Source: an uncultured Acidimicrobiia bacterium
GTDB lineage: Bacteria > Actinomycetota > Acidimicrobiia > Spongiisociales > Spongiisociaceae
Assembly (NCBI GenBank): GCA_958295745.1
Contig: OY282370.1
Span: 1-64,000 of the forward strand
Direction of reading: 5' to 3'
DNA length: 64,000 nt
Part shown: positions 42,125 through 51,700 of the stretch, piece after piece
How the letters are laid out: every line of letters begins with the position of its first letter
Position numbering within the stretch: the first letter of the stretch is position 1
Notes under the pieces: model-generated
Told to the model about the DNA's origin: nothing
The model's database searches: none
Seen by the model: only the letters and a program-made list of their open reading frames with translations
Program-made: the position numbers and the translations under genes

Positions 42125-45100
42125 TCAGACCAGGGCTTCAGCCCCGAACAGGGTGCGGAGCTCCGCGTAGAGGGAGGAGGTCAGATCCACCCGGAACCGG
42201 TCGTCGAGGCGCAGGAGCTTGCGCCCGTTCCCGGCGGTCATGTCGACGAATACCGGCGCCGATCCCGGATGGTTGGTGAGGATGTGCTTGAGTCTGCCCA
42301 CGTTGTCCGGCGACAGGGCGGCGGCCGCCACCATCATCCGCAGCTCCGACGGCGGAGTCAGATTGGTTTCCCGGATGGAGGCGGCCCGTAACTTCACCTC
42401 GTCGCCGGAGTGGCTGACCCTCCCTTCCACCAGCAGGATGGCGTCCTCCTCGATCAGATCCCCCGAACGGGCGACCGTCTTGGGGAAGGTCAAGACTTCG
42501 ACCGATCCCTCCAGGTCCTCGAGCTGGAAGAACACCATCGGGTCTCCCGACCGGGTGAACCGCCGGGTGATGGCTCCCACGATCCCGCAGATGGCGGCCC
42601 TCGAACCGTCCGGCCGGTCCTCCAGCTCCGAAATCGGGCAGGTGGTAAGACGGCGCATCGGTCCATCGAGGCCCAGCAGCGGGTGGTCGGAGACGTAGAG
42701 CCCGAGCATCTCCTTCTCGAAGGAGAGCCTTTTTTTCTTGTCCCATTCCAGATCCGGTATGTCCACGGGTTCGAACTCCGCGGCGGTGTCGTCTCCTCCG
42801 CCGAACAGGCTGAACTGGCCTCGATCCTCGTTGCGCCTGCGCTCCAGGGTGAGATCCAACAAACGCTCGAAAGCCAGGATGAGACCCTGGCGGGGATGGC
42901 CCATCTGGTCGAAGACGCCGGCCTTGATCAGCGAGGCGGCGATCCGCTTGTTGAGCACCGACATGTCCACCCGGTCGGCGAAGTCCTGGAAGTCGGAGAA
43001 CATCCCCCCTTCGTTGCGGGCCTCTACGATCTTCGCCACCATCCCCTCGCCGAGGTTGCGGATGGCGGAAAGCCCGAACACGATCTTGCCGCCCCGGACG
43101 GTGAAATCGCTCTCCGACATGTTGGCCGACGGGGTCAGCACCTCTATCCCTTTGGTGCGGCATTCGTTCAGGTAGACGGCGGTCTTGTCGCTGTCGTTCC
43201 GCACCGAGGTGAGCAGGGCGGCCATGTACTCGGCCGGAAAATGCTCCTTGAGGTAGGCGGTCTGGTAGGCAAGCAGCCCGTATGCGGCGCTGTGCGACTT
43301 GTTGAACCCGTACCCGGCGAACCCCTCTATCGATTCGAACAGCCCTTCCCCGAATTCGGCCGTGTTGCCGCCCGACACCACCCCCGAGACGAACTTCTCG
43401 CGCTCTTTCCTCATGATGGCGGGGATCTTCTTGCCCATCGCCTTCCGCAGGGCGTCCGCATCGGACATCGAATACCCGGCGATGTCCCGGGCGATCTGCA
43501 TCACCTGTTCCTGGTAGATCATGAGGCCGTACGTGTCGCGGAGAACCTCCTCGGTGGCCGGATGCGGGTACCGGACCTCCTCCCGATCGTTCTTGCGGTT
43601 GGCGTAGGCGTTGTGCCAGTCGTTGGACATGGGGCCCGGCCGGTACAGGGCCACGAGGGCGATCAGGTCCTCGAACCGGTCCGGACGCAGGCTCCGGATC
43701 AGGGAACGCATGGCCGACCCCTCCAGCTGGAAGACGCCGATCGTGTCTCCCCGGCAGAGCATCCGGTAGGTGGCCGGATCGTCGAGGTCCACCCGGTCGA
43801 TGTCCGGCGGTTTCCCGGTGCTCTTCTCGATCAGTTCCAGACACCGCTCGATGGTGGACAGGGTGCGCAACCCGAGGATGTCCATCTTGAGCAGCCCCAG
43901 ATCCTCGATGGCATGCATATCGAACTGGGTGACCACCTCCTTGTCCTCGCCTTTGCGCTGGACCGGCACCAGATCGGTCAGCGGCTTCGGGGAGATGACC
44001 ACCGCGGCGGCGTGGATCGAGTCCTGGCGGCGCAGGCCTTCCAGGCCCCGGGCCGTGTCCAGCACCCGCTGCACGTCCTCCTCCGTCCGGTAGGCCTCCC
44101 GCAGGCCGGCGGCGTTGATATGCCACTCCTTCACGACCGATTCGGCCTCTTCGGGGGGCGGCTCGAAGCAGATGTCGAGGGAGGCCTCCCTGCCCAGCAC
44201 GGCGGGCGGCATCAGCTTGGTCATCCTGTCTCCCAGGCCGAAGGGCAGCCCCAGCACCCGGGTGGAATCGCGGATGGCCTGTTTGCCCTTGATGGTGGCG
44301 AAGGTGACGATCTGGGCCACATGGTCGGATCCGTACCGATCCGACGCGTAGCGGATCACGTCGGCCCGGTAGCGCTCGTCGAAGTCCATGTCGATGTCGG
44401 GCATCTCCCGCCGGCCCGGGTTCAGGAAACGCTCGAAGATCAGGCCGTAACGAAGCGGGTCGAGGTCGGTGATGCCCAGCGAGTAGGCCACGATCGAGCC
44501 CGCCGCCGACCCCCTACCCGGTCCGGTGCGGATGCGGCGTTCCTCGGCATAGCGGATCAGGTCCCAGACGATCAGGAAATAGTCGGGGAAACCCATGTCC
44601 TCGATGATCTTCAGCTCGTAGTCGATCCGATCGCCCACCGCCCCGCCGATGTCGCCCCCGTAGCGTTCTCGGGCGCCCTGCAACACCAGCTCCCGCAGGT
44701 AGGAAGGGCCGGTGTGCCCCGCCGGGACCGGGAAATGCGGCAGCAGCAACCGGTCGAAATCGAGCTCCACCCGAGCCCGCTCGGCGATCAGCAGCGTATT
44801 GTCACAGGCTTCGGGGAACTGGTCGCCCGGGAACAACTCCCGCATCTCCCGGGCGGTTTTGAGGTAGTAATCCTGCCCGTGGAACTTCAGGCGGCCCGGT
44901 TCGTCGATCACCGAGCCCGTCTGTATGCAGAGCAGCACATCGTGGGCTTCGGCCTCTGCGCGCCGGGTGTAGTGGACGTCGTTGGTGGCCAGGAGGGGCG
45001 CCCCGATCCGGCGGGAGATTTCGAGCAGGTCAGGGAGTATCCGCCGCTGCGCCTCGATCCCGTGGTCGTGCAGCTCCACGAAGAAATTGTCTTTCCCGAA

Positions 45101-45637
45101 GATGTCCTGGTAGGCGCCGGCCGCAGCCGCCGCCGCCTCGAAATCCCGCCGTCCGCCCGCGTTGCCCTCCTCCCGGGAGGCTTCCGGATCCAGGAGCTGG
45201 GGAACATGGCCGCCCAGGCATCCCGTGGTGGCGATTACGCCCTCGGCGTATTCGGACAGCAGCTCCATGTCCATGCGGGGCTTGTAGTAGTAGCCCTCGA
45301 GGTAGGCGCGGCTGACCAGCTCGACCAGGTTGGCGTAGCCGGTCTGGTTCTCGGCCAGCAAAGTCAGGTGGTACCGCACGTTGTCGGCCTGGGCGGGGCG
45401 GTCGTAACGGGACCCGGGGGTCAGGTATCCCTCGACGCCCAGGATGGGGTTCAGGCCTGCGTCCGCGGCCGCCCTGTGGAAGTCGACCGCCCCGTACAGG
45501 ACGCCGTGGTCGGTCAGACCGATGGCCGGCTGCCCGTCGGCGGCGGCCGCCTTCACCGCATCCCCGATGCGGGCGGCGCCGTCGAGCATGGAGAACTCGC
45601 TGTGGAGGTGGAGATGTACGAAGCTGTCGCTCTGCAT
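42125..45637 (-). CDS. dnaE: DNA polymerase III alpha subunit
   Basis: The replicative polymerase, 1170 residues in the DnaE1 layout: N-terminal PHP domain with its metal residues kept (FVHLHLHSEFSMLDG; LTDHGVLYG), the polymerase palm with catalytic aspartates in PDIDMDFDE near residue 410, fingers (ALYRPGPMSNDWHN; MGKKIPAIMRKE), helix-hairpin-helix region, a beta-clamp-binding motif QFSLF near residue 942, the OB domain (ICGIVGAITRRFTRSGDPM) and a short C-terminal tau-binding region. ATG 45637 is preceded by AAGGG. It follows rluD and lspA on the same strand, as in many actinobacteria. Confidence 0.97.
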   Translation of the reverse strand: MQSDSFVHLHLHSEFSMLDGAARIGDAVKAAAADGQPAIGLTDHGVLYGAVDFHRAAADAGLNPILGVEGYLTPGSRYDRPAQADNVRYHLTLLAENQTGYANLVELVSRAYLEGYYYKPRMDMELLSEYAEGVIATTGCLGGHVPQLLDPEASREEGNAGGRRDFEAAAAAAGAYQDIFGKDNFFVELHDHGIEAQRRILPDLLEISRRIGAPLLATNDVHYTRRAEAEAHDVLLCIQTGSVIDEPGRLKFHGQDYYLKTAREMRELFPGDQFPEACDNTLLIAERARVELDFDRLLLPHFPVPAGHTGPSYLRELVLQGARERYGGDIGGAVGDRIDYELKIIEDMGFPDYFLIVWDLIRYAEERRIRTGPGRGSAAGSIVAYSLGITDLDPLRYGLIFERFLNPGRREMPDIDMDFDERYRADVIRYASDRYGSDHVAQIVTFATIKGKQAIRDSTRVLGLPFGLGDRMTKLMPPAVLGREASLDICFEPPPEEAESVVKEWHINAAGLREAYRTEEDVQRVLDTARGLEGLRRQDSIHAAAVVISPKPLTDLVPVQRKGEDKEVVTQFDMHAIEDLGLLKMDILGLRTLSTIERCLELIEKSTGKPPDIDRVDLDDPATYRMLCRGDTIGVFQLEGSAMRSLIRSLRPDRFEDLIALVALYRPGPMSNDWHNAYANRKNDREEVRYPHPATEEVLRDTYGLMIYQEQVMQIARDIAGYSMSDADALRKAMGKKIPAIMRKEREKFVSGVVSGGNTAEFGEGLFESIEGFAGYGFNKSHSAAYGLLAYQTAYLKEHFPAEYMAALLTSVRNDSDKTAVYLNECRTKGIEVLTPSANMSESDFTVRGGKIVFGLSAIRNLGEGMVAKIVEARNEGGMFSDFQDFADRVDMSVLNKRIAASLIKAGVFDQMGHPRQGLILAFERLLDLTLERRRNEDRGQFSLFGGGDDTAAEFEPVDIPDLEWDKKKRLSFEKEMLGLYVSDHPLLGLDGPMRRLTTCPISELEDRPDGSRAAICGIVGAITRRFTRSGDPMVFFQLEDLEGSVEVLTFPKTVARSGDLIEEDAILLVEGRVSHSGDEVKLRAASIRETNLTPPSELRMMVAAAALSPDNVGRLKHILTNHPGSAPVFVDMTAGNGRKLLRLDDRFRVDLTSSLYAELRTLFGAEALV

Positions 45638-45719
45638 CTTGGTTCGATCCCTTGATTTGCTTGCGGTCGATGGAAACAGCAGCAGGCCGAGCGGTCAGGG
45701 GAAGGAAGATGCGGCGATG

Positions 45720-46649
45720 CTAGCCGGGAATCGAGCCTGCGGCCGGCGGACCGGACGCGTCCAGGGCCGATCGGAGATCCCCAGGGAGGGGCGCCTCCGC
45801 TTCGACGGGTTCGCCCGTGACCGGGTGGGTGAAACCCAGCCGGTGGGCGTGGAGCCAAAGCCTGCCGGGGGCGGGGCCGGGCTCCTCCCGGGGCCGCCCC
45901 GGTCTTCCGTAGACGGGATCTCCCACCACATGCCGCCCGATCGACTCCAGATGGACCCGTATCTGGTGGGTGCGGCCGGTCTCCAGGGTCACCTCCAAGA
46001 GGCTGAGGGCGGGCCGGGTCCACGACGCCAGACGCGAGTAGTGGGTTACGGCCGGTATTCCTTCCGGGCCGACGAAGCGGCGCGCCCGGCGCCGGTCGAT
46101 AGGGGCGTCGATGGTCCCGGCGCCGGTCGAGAAGGCGCCGTGCACCAGCACCAGGTAGCGGCGGCGGACCCGGCGGGCCGCCAGCGCCGCCGTGAGGCCG
46201 CGGTGAGCCTCCGTGCTGCGGGCGATGATCAGCGCCCCGGAGGTGTCCTTGTCGAGCCGGTGGACGATTCCCCAGCGGGGGTGCTCCCCCACCCCCTCCA
46301 CCTCCGGCCAGCGGTGAAGCAGGGCCGATACGAGCGTCCCGCGGAGGTGGCCCGGCCCGGGGTGGGTGACCATCCCGGACGGCTTGTCGATCACCGCAAG
46401 GTGCGGATCCTCGTGGAGCACTTCGAGGTGGAGGGCCTCGGGGCGGAGGGCGGGTTCTTTCTGTATCCGAAACCAGGTGCGGTCACCGGCCGCCACCCGG
46501 GTCTTTGGACGGACCCGGGTCCGGACGGCGGGCGCCAAGCCGGCTTCTCCCGACTCGACCATCTGCCGGGCGCGGGAGCGGCTCACCCCGGCCAGCTTCG
46601 CAAGGGCGATATCGAACCGCTCCCCGTCCAGGGACGCCGGAACGGTCAC
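45720..46649 (-). CDS. rluD: 23S rRNA pseudouridine synthase, RluD family
   Basis: A 309-residue pseudouridine synthase with an N-terminal S4 RNA-binding domain (FDIALAKLAGVSRSRARQMV) and the RluA/RluD catalytic domain: LAVIDKPSGMVTHPG, the catalytic aspartate in GIVHRLDKDTSGALI (about residue 132), and LETGRTHQIRVHLESIGRHV. It should modify uridines of large-subunit rRNA helix 69. GTG 46649 overlaps the lspA stop (GTGA), and the S4 domain begins there; the frame is open upstream but lacks similarity. Confidence 0.93.
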   Translation of the reverse strand: MTVPASLDGERFDIALAKLAGVSRSRARQMVESGEAGLAPAVRTRVRPKTRVAAGDRTWFRIQKEPALRPEALHLEVLHEDPHLAVIDKPSGMVTHPGPGHLRGTLVSALLHRWPEVEGVGEHPRWGIVHRLDKDTSGALIIARSTEAHRGLTAALAARRVRRRYLVLVHGAFSTGAGTIDAPIDRRRARRFVGPEGIPAVTHYSRLASWTRPALSLLEVTLETGRTHQIRVHLESIGRHVVGDPVYGRPGRPREEPGPAPGRLWLHAHRLGFTHPVTGEPVEAEAPLPGDLRSALDASGPPAAGSIPG

Positions 46650-47125
46650 CCGCTGCGTTTCGCCGCCCACAACAAACCCACCACGCCCAGAGTGATCGCC
46701 GAGTCGGCCACGTTGAAGTTGGGCCAGAAACTGAAATCGATGAAATCGGTGACGGTGCCCGTCAACCACGGACCCTTCACGATCCGGTCCATCAGATTCC
46801 CCGCCGCCCCGCCCAGGATCAAGGAAAATCCGGCCAGCTCCAACCGGGTGCGGGACTTCCCGACCAGCACCAGGATGACGACGGAGGCGGCGGCGGCGAC
46901 CAAGGCGAGCAAGGTACCGAGCCCCTGGAAGAGCGAGAAGGCCGAGCCCGAGTTCTCGCCCAGATGGAACCTCAGGAATCCCGGTATCACCTCTATGTCG
47001 CGATCAGCCAAGGCGGTGCGGGCCCACAGCTTGGTGATCTGGTCGGCCGCCAACACCACCGCGCCGATCAGCGCGGCCCTCGCCCGTACTGCGCTCAGCG
47101 TCTTCTCGAGGCGCAGTTCACGCAT
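46646..47125 (-). CDS. lspA: Lipoprotein signal peptidase
   Basis: LspA removes signal peptides from prolipoproteins in the membrane. The 159-residue protein has four hydrophobic helices and the two catalytic aspartates in GGAAGNLMDRI and FNVADSAITLG. The helix-1 motif ADQITKLWA is also present. ATG 47125 is the only good start but lies 31 bases inside the preceding DksA-like gene, an unusually long overlap. It should serve the lipoproteins encoded elsewhere in the window. Confidence 0.94.
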   Translation of the reverse strand: MRELRLEKTLSAVRARAALIGAVVLAADQITKLWARTALADRDIEVIPGFLRFHLGENSGSAFSLFQGLGTLLALVAAAASVVILVLVGKSRTRLELAGFSLILGGAAGNLMDRIVKGPWLTGTVTDFIDFSFWPNFNVADSAITLGVVGLLWAAKRSG

Positions 47126-47472
47126 AGGCTCGTATGGGGCAGCGCACGGAGGCGCGCCACCTTGATCGGACGGCTGCAGACCAGGCAGGCGCCGTACGTA
47201 CCATCCTCCACCGCGATGATGGCCCTGCGAACCTGGGCGAGGATGTCGCGGGTGTTGCGGTCCACCGACAGCTCCTTCTCGAACTCGAATGCCATGGAGC
47301 CGCCTTCGGCCGATTCGGGATCGGGGCTTCGCTCGGCCGCCGTTTCGGCCATACGCACCTCGTGGCGCTCCGCCTCGTGTTCGGCGATGATGGCCAGAAG
47401 CTCGCGTTCCCGCTCCTCCAGGATCCTCTTGAACCGGTCGAGCGTCGACGCGGCCAGCTTGCGGGTCGCCAC
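47095..47472 (-). CDS. DksA/TraR-family zinc-finger protein
   Basis: A 125-residue protein: a coiled-coil N-terminal half (TLDRFKRILEERERELLAII) and a C-terminal C4 zinc finger (YGACLVCSRPI, then SLCVNCASR). Proteins of this family insert their coiled coil into the RNA polymerase secondary channel. The GTG start at 47472 follows GGAGGTGG at ideal distance. A DksA/TraR-like gene between divIVA/ileS and lspA is common in actinobacteria. Its 3' end overlaps the lspA start by 31 bases. Confidence 0.88.
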   Translation of the reverse strand: MATRKLAASTLDRFKRILEERERELLAIIAEHEAERHEVRMAETAAERSPDPESAEGGSMAFEFEKELSVDRNTRDILAQVRRAIIAVEDGTYGACLVCSRPIKVARLRALPHTSLCVNCASRRR

Positions 47473-47785
47473 AATCCACCTCCAGCGTGGGCGCCGTGAA
47501 ACTAGCACGGCGGCGGCCCTTGCGCGAGGTATGAGCTCTCGGCTCAGCGGGACACCTAGATGGGTAGTTCCAAGGTAACCCCCGATGTTCACATCCAACA
47601 CCCCTTCACCGCCGCCCCGACTCCCGACCGCGCAGACCGGTAACTCCAGTTCATGAGGTTGCTCGTCGTCTGTACCGCCCACCCTCCCCACACGGCGGGC
47701 CGGATGAAGCAACCCCGGCGCGGTCGAACCGGTCTTCGAATACCGCCCCCCGGCGGGCGAGACCGTTTTCGTACAGAACATATCC
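47473..47785. other. Spacer between yggU and the dksA-like gene, mostly a repeat element
   Basis: These 313 bases carry no supported gene. Most of the stretch lies between the inverted arms at 47557 and 47809. The DksA-like gene promoter must lie within or close to the element, so the repeat could influence its expression. GGAGGTGG at its right edge is the DksA ribosome-binding site. Confidence 0.45.
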
Positions 47786-47809
47786 CTATCCCTTGAAACT
47801 ACCCATCTC
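47557..47809. repeat. Second inverted-repeat pair of the ATGGGTAGTTCCAAGG family
   Basis: The left end CTAGATGGGTAGTTCCAAGG (from 47556) and right end CTTGAAACTACCCATCTC (47792-47809) are inverted copies enclosing about 215 bases. The left ~60 bases match copy R1 at 41858-41920. The right arm contains the end of the yggU gene (its last codons and stop). The interior shows no clear similarity to the interior of the 23.6-kb pair. MITE-like structure is inferred from the arms alone. Confidence 0.6.
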
Positions 47810-48139
47810 TGCTATGACCCCTGTCACCGAGGTCCGTTCGGCGCCCCGCAGCAGCATGCGCTTGATCCGGCTCCTGGCCCCGGACAACATGTCCACCCGG
47901 CACCCGAACACCCCGGAAAGCAGGCGGACGGCGGCCCGGTTGGCCCTGCCTCCCTCGGCGGGAGCGGCGATGCGCACCCGCAGGTAGGCGCCGTGCGGTC
48001 CTACCACCTCGCTGCGCACCGATCCGGGCGTCACCATGACGGTGAGAATCACTCCGTGTGGATGATCGCGCACCAGCCGGTCGAGGTGACCGCCGTTCCG
48101 GTCAACGCCTCCCGGGCCCTTCTCTTCCTCTCTCCCCAT
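47786..48139 (-). CDS. yggU: YggU / DUF167 family protein
   Basis: A 117-residue small protein of the DUF167 family, recognised by VILTVMVTPGSVRSEVVG, then YLRVRIAAPAEGGRANRAAVRLLSGVFG and the VDMLSGARSRIKRMLL strand. Function is unknown although the family is widespread. ATG 48139 is the first start after a strong minus-strand terminator hairpin; an internal start nearer the domain is possible. The final residues (MGSFKG) are encoded by the repeat arm, so the natural C-terminus may have been altered by insertion of the element. Confidence 0.8.
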   Translation of the reverse strand: MGREEEKGPGGVDRNGGHLDRLVRDHPHGVILTVMVTPGSVRSEVVGPHGAYLRVRIAAPAEGGRANRAAVRLLSGVFGCRVDMLSGARSRIKRMLLRGAERTSVTGVIAEMGSFKG

Positions 48140-48163
48140 GAAGCGGAGCCTACCGAAGGCCGC

Positions 48164-48206
48164 AAAAGAGAGGAGCGCCCGCAGAGGAGGGGGCGGGCGC
48201 TCTCTC
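48164..48206 (-). terminator. Strong hairpin with U-tract after the small membrane gene
   Basis: On the minus strand, GAGAGAGCGCCCGC and GCGGGCGCTCCTCTC pair in a long GC-rich stem followed by TTTT. The stem spans 48168-48206 with the T-run at 48164-48167. It is the best intrinsic terminator in the window and ends the small membrane protein transcript, so yggU needs its own promoter or readthrough. Confidence 0.75.
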
Positions 48207-48236
48207 GTGCGGGGAGGGAGAAGGGCAGTCGAATCC

Positions 48237-48578
48237 TCAGGCGGTCGAGTAGGAAACCCCGGCCGCCGGCGTGGGCAAGGTCCGCCCGCCGCACCGGCGG
48301 CCCGGCCCGCAGGGCGCCGAAGAGCCTCCGGTGATGGCATCGGCCCGCTCCTGGGTGATCACCCCGTCTTCCACCATCGCCGCCAATGTCGAGGCGGGGT
48401 CGGCGGCGCTGCGCCGTCCGGTGTTCCGGGCGTCCAGCCATCGTCTGATCGCGTCCGCTTCCTTCGAGGTGATGAGCCCCGCGTCTGCCAGAGCGGAGCC
48501 GACGTGCCGGGCCAAGGCCGCCGCCAACAGCACCAGCCCGGCGCCCGCCCCCGCCGCTATCAATGCCGCCTTCTTCAC
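48237..48578 (-). CDS. Small membrane protein with two short helical repeats
   Basis: A 113-residue protein: one N-terminal membrane helix (KKAALIAAGAGAGLVLLAAA), then two related helix-turn-helix units, ADAGLITSKEADAIRRWLD and VEDGVITQERADAITGG. The shared pattern G-x-I-T-x-x-x-A-D-A-I resembles the small repeats of short bacterial regulators such as SHOCT-like tails, but I do not recognise the family. GTG 48578 is chosen because of GGAAAGGA eight bases upstream; the open frame extends further. A strong terminator follows. Confidence 0.6.
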   Translation of the reverse strand: MKKAALIAAGAGAGLVLLAAALARHVGSALADAGLITSKEADAIRRWLDARNTGRRSAADPASTLAAMVEDGVITQERADAITGGSSAPCGPGRRCGGRTLPTPAAGVSYSTA

Positions 48579-48774
48579 CAGACCCGTCCTTTCCCGCGTG
48601 TCTCCTGACCGGAGCCCTTCGATTAGGCCGCCCCCACTGTTCCCCCCCACCTTTAGAAAAGGGTTAGAGGAACCTGAGAATCGTATGAGAACCGCCGCCC
48701 GCCCCGGCGCCCCGGCCATGAACGACCGGGGATAGTACGATGCCGGGATCATCACCGACGACCTATGAGGAGCG

Positions 48775-51700
48775 ATGCCCGGTACAGATCAGAATGGTCC
48801 GGCTAAGAATGGCCCGGCTCGGAATGGCCCGGCTCGGAATCCCGAACCGGCCGGCGATTTCAGGAGGGTGCTTCCTAAGCTCGACATCCCGGCCCTCGAC
48901 GCCCGCATCCTGAAACACTGGGATGAGACGGACGCTTTCCACACCTCGGTCGAGATGCGCCCCCGCGATCGGGAATACACCTTCTACGACGGGCCGCCCT
49001 TCGCCTCCGGCAGCCCCCACTACGGGCATATCCTCGCCGGAGTGATCAAGGACATAGTGCCGCGTTACTGGACGATGCGGGGCTGCCGGGTGGAGCGCCG
49101 ATTCGGTTGGGACACCCACGGCCTCCCGGTCGAGATGGAGGTGGAACGGCAGCTGGGCATTTCAGGCCCGCGCCAGATCGAAGAGCTGGGGGTGGCGGAG
49201 TTCAACGACGCCTGCCGCAGGATGGTGGAGGTCACCACCGAGGAATGGGAGGACACCACCCGCCGGATCGGACGATGGGTGGACTTCGTCAACGACTACA
49301 AGACGATGGACCTCGATTTCATGGAGTCCGTATGGTGGGTGTTCCGCGCCCTTTGGGACAAGGGCCTCATCTACCGGGACTTCAAAGTAATGCCCTATTC
49401 GTGGGCGGCGGGGACCACCCTGTCCAACTTCGAGGTCAGCCTGGGCGGATACCGGGACGTCGAAGACCCGGCCGTTACGGTCCGGCTCGAGGTGCTCGAC
49501 GTCCCGGACGGTTCGGGCCCGGCGCGGCCCGGGGACTATCTGACCATCTGGACCACCACCCCTTGGACCCTTCCCGGAAACCTGGCGGTGGCGGTGGGGG
49601 CCGACCTGGATTACGCGGCGGTCGAGGAAGGGGGGTCCCGTTACTGGGTGGCCGCCTCACAGGCGGCGGAGGTGTTCGGGGATGATAGGCGGCCGGCTGC
49701 GTCTGCGGCGGGGCGGGAGCTGCTCGGAATCTCCTACCGGCCCCCCTTCGACTACTTCGAGGAACAACGGCGCCGGGGCGGGTTCCGGGTGCTGGCCAGC
49801 CCGGAAGTCTCCACCGACGAGGGTACCGGGCTGGTGCATATGGCGCCTGCCTATGGGGAGGTGGATCTACACACCCTGGCGGAGAACGGAGTGGACGCCC
49901 TGGTGGATCCGGTGGATATGGAGGCGAAGTTCACCAGGGAGGCGCCCGATCTGGCCGGCATGCACGTACACGAGGCGGAAGAAACCATCATCGGGCTTCT
50001 CCGCCGCTCCGGCGTGCTCATGAAGAGCGAACGCATCGTCCACGCCTACCCCTTCTGTTACCGCACGGACCGGCCGCTGATATACAAGGCCATCCCCACC
50101 TGGTTCGTCAGGGTGGAGGCGGTCCGCGACCGGATGGTGGAGCTCAACCGGTCCATCCACTGGGTACCCGAAAAAGTGGGCTCGAACCGTTTCGGAAAAT
50201 GGCTGGAGAACGCCCGGGACTGGGCGGTGTCCCGCAACCGGTTCTGGGGAAGCTGCATCCCGGTGTGGGAGTGCGGGGCGTGCGGGCGCCAAGAGTGCTT
50301 CGGCGGCCGGGAAGCCCTGGAGGAGCGTTCGGGGGTGCGGCTGGACGATCTGCACAAGCACGTGGTCGACGAGGTCACCTTCCCCTGCCCGTCTTGTTCC
50401 GCGGAGGCGGCCGGCGGCGGAGCGGACCCGGGGGCGGGCCTCATGCGCCGGGTTCCCGAAGTCCTGGACTGCTGGTTCGAATCCGGCTCGATGCCGTACG
50501 CGCAGGGCCACTATCCGTTCGAGAACGCGGAACGGTTTCCTCGGACCTTCCCCGCCGACTTCATCGCCGAGGGCCTCGACCAGACCAGGGGTTGGTTCTA
50601 CACCCTCCATGTTCTTTCGACCGCCCTGTTCGACGACGTGGCCTTCAAGAACTGCGTGGTGAACGGGCTGATCCTGGCGGAAGACGGGCGCAAGATGTCC
50701 AAGCGCCTGAAGAACTACCCCGAACCTTCCAGGGTGCTGGACCGGTACGGGGGGGACGCGGTGCGCGCCTACCTGATCGATTCCCCCGTGCTGAGGGCGG
50801 AGCCGCTGCGCTTCTCGGAGGCGGGGGTGCAGGAGGTGGTGCGCACGGTGATCCTTCCGCTCTGGAACGCCTACTCCTTCTTCACCACCTACGCGGAGGC
50901 GGACGGGATCGGATTCGAGGATCTGCGGGGGGCGCCCCCGCCCGCCGAGCGGCCCGAGATCGACCGGTGGATACTCAGCGTGCTCCAGTCGCTGATCGGC
51001 CAGACCAACCGGCTGATGGAGGGCTGCTACCTGTATGCGGTGGTGAACCCCGCCCTGGGGTTCGTGAACGACCTGACCAACTGGTATGTGCGCAGGTCCA
51101 GGCGCCGTTTCTGGCGGAGCAGGGAAGGCAACGAGCAGGACAAACGGGCCGCCTTCGCCACCCTCTACGAGGTGCTGGTCACCTTCAGCCGCCTCCTGGC
51201 GCCGGTGCTGCCGTTCATCACCGAGGAAATCCACAAGGGCCTGGTCCCGGACATGGCGAGCGTTCACCTGGCCGACTACCCGACCGTGATCGAGGAGATG
51301 ATCGACGGCGACCTGGAACGGTCGATGGCGGCGGCGCGCAGGGTGGTGACGCTGGGGAGATCCCTCCGGTCGGACCATGCGGTGGGGGTGCGCCAGCCGT
51401 TGGCGTCACTGACGGTGGTGAGCCGGGATCCGGTCATGGCGGAGGCGGTGGAGAGGCACCGGCGGATCATCACCGAGGAGCTGAACGTCAAGGACGCGGC
51501 CACCTCGGACGACGAGCAGTCGGTCGTCGATCTGAAGGCGAAGGCCAACTTCCGCCGGCTGGGGCCACGTCTCGGCGCGGCGGTGAAGGGAGTGGCGGAG
51601 GCGCTGGCGGCGCTGCCCGGCGAAGAGGTGACGGCCCTCGTCGACCGCGGGAAGATCACCTTGGAGGGTCACGACCTCACTGTCGACGACGTGGTGATCT

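Noticed and set aside
42410-45655. Open frame of more than 1000 codons antisense to dnaE
   Set aside because: It mirrors third-position GC of dnaE, has no family motif and no ribosome-binding site. Long antisense frames also lie over gltA/fusA2 (13137-15677), thrS (16667-18109), hyuA (27957-29741) and the molybdenum enzyme (2674-4446) for the same reason.
47557-47809. Inverted pair as an intrinsic terminator
   Set aside because: The arms are over 200 bases apart with no T-run, so a simple terminator hairpin is unlikely; a mobile or structural repeat fits better.
48580-48774. T-box riboswitch before ileS
   Set aside because: Actinobacterial ileS genes can carry one, but I find no T-box core (TGGNACCGCG-type) or specifier loop, and the IleRS2 type usually lacks it.
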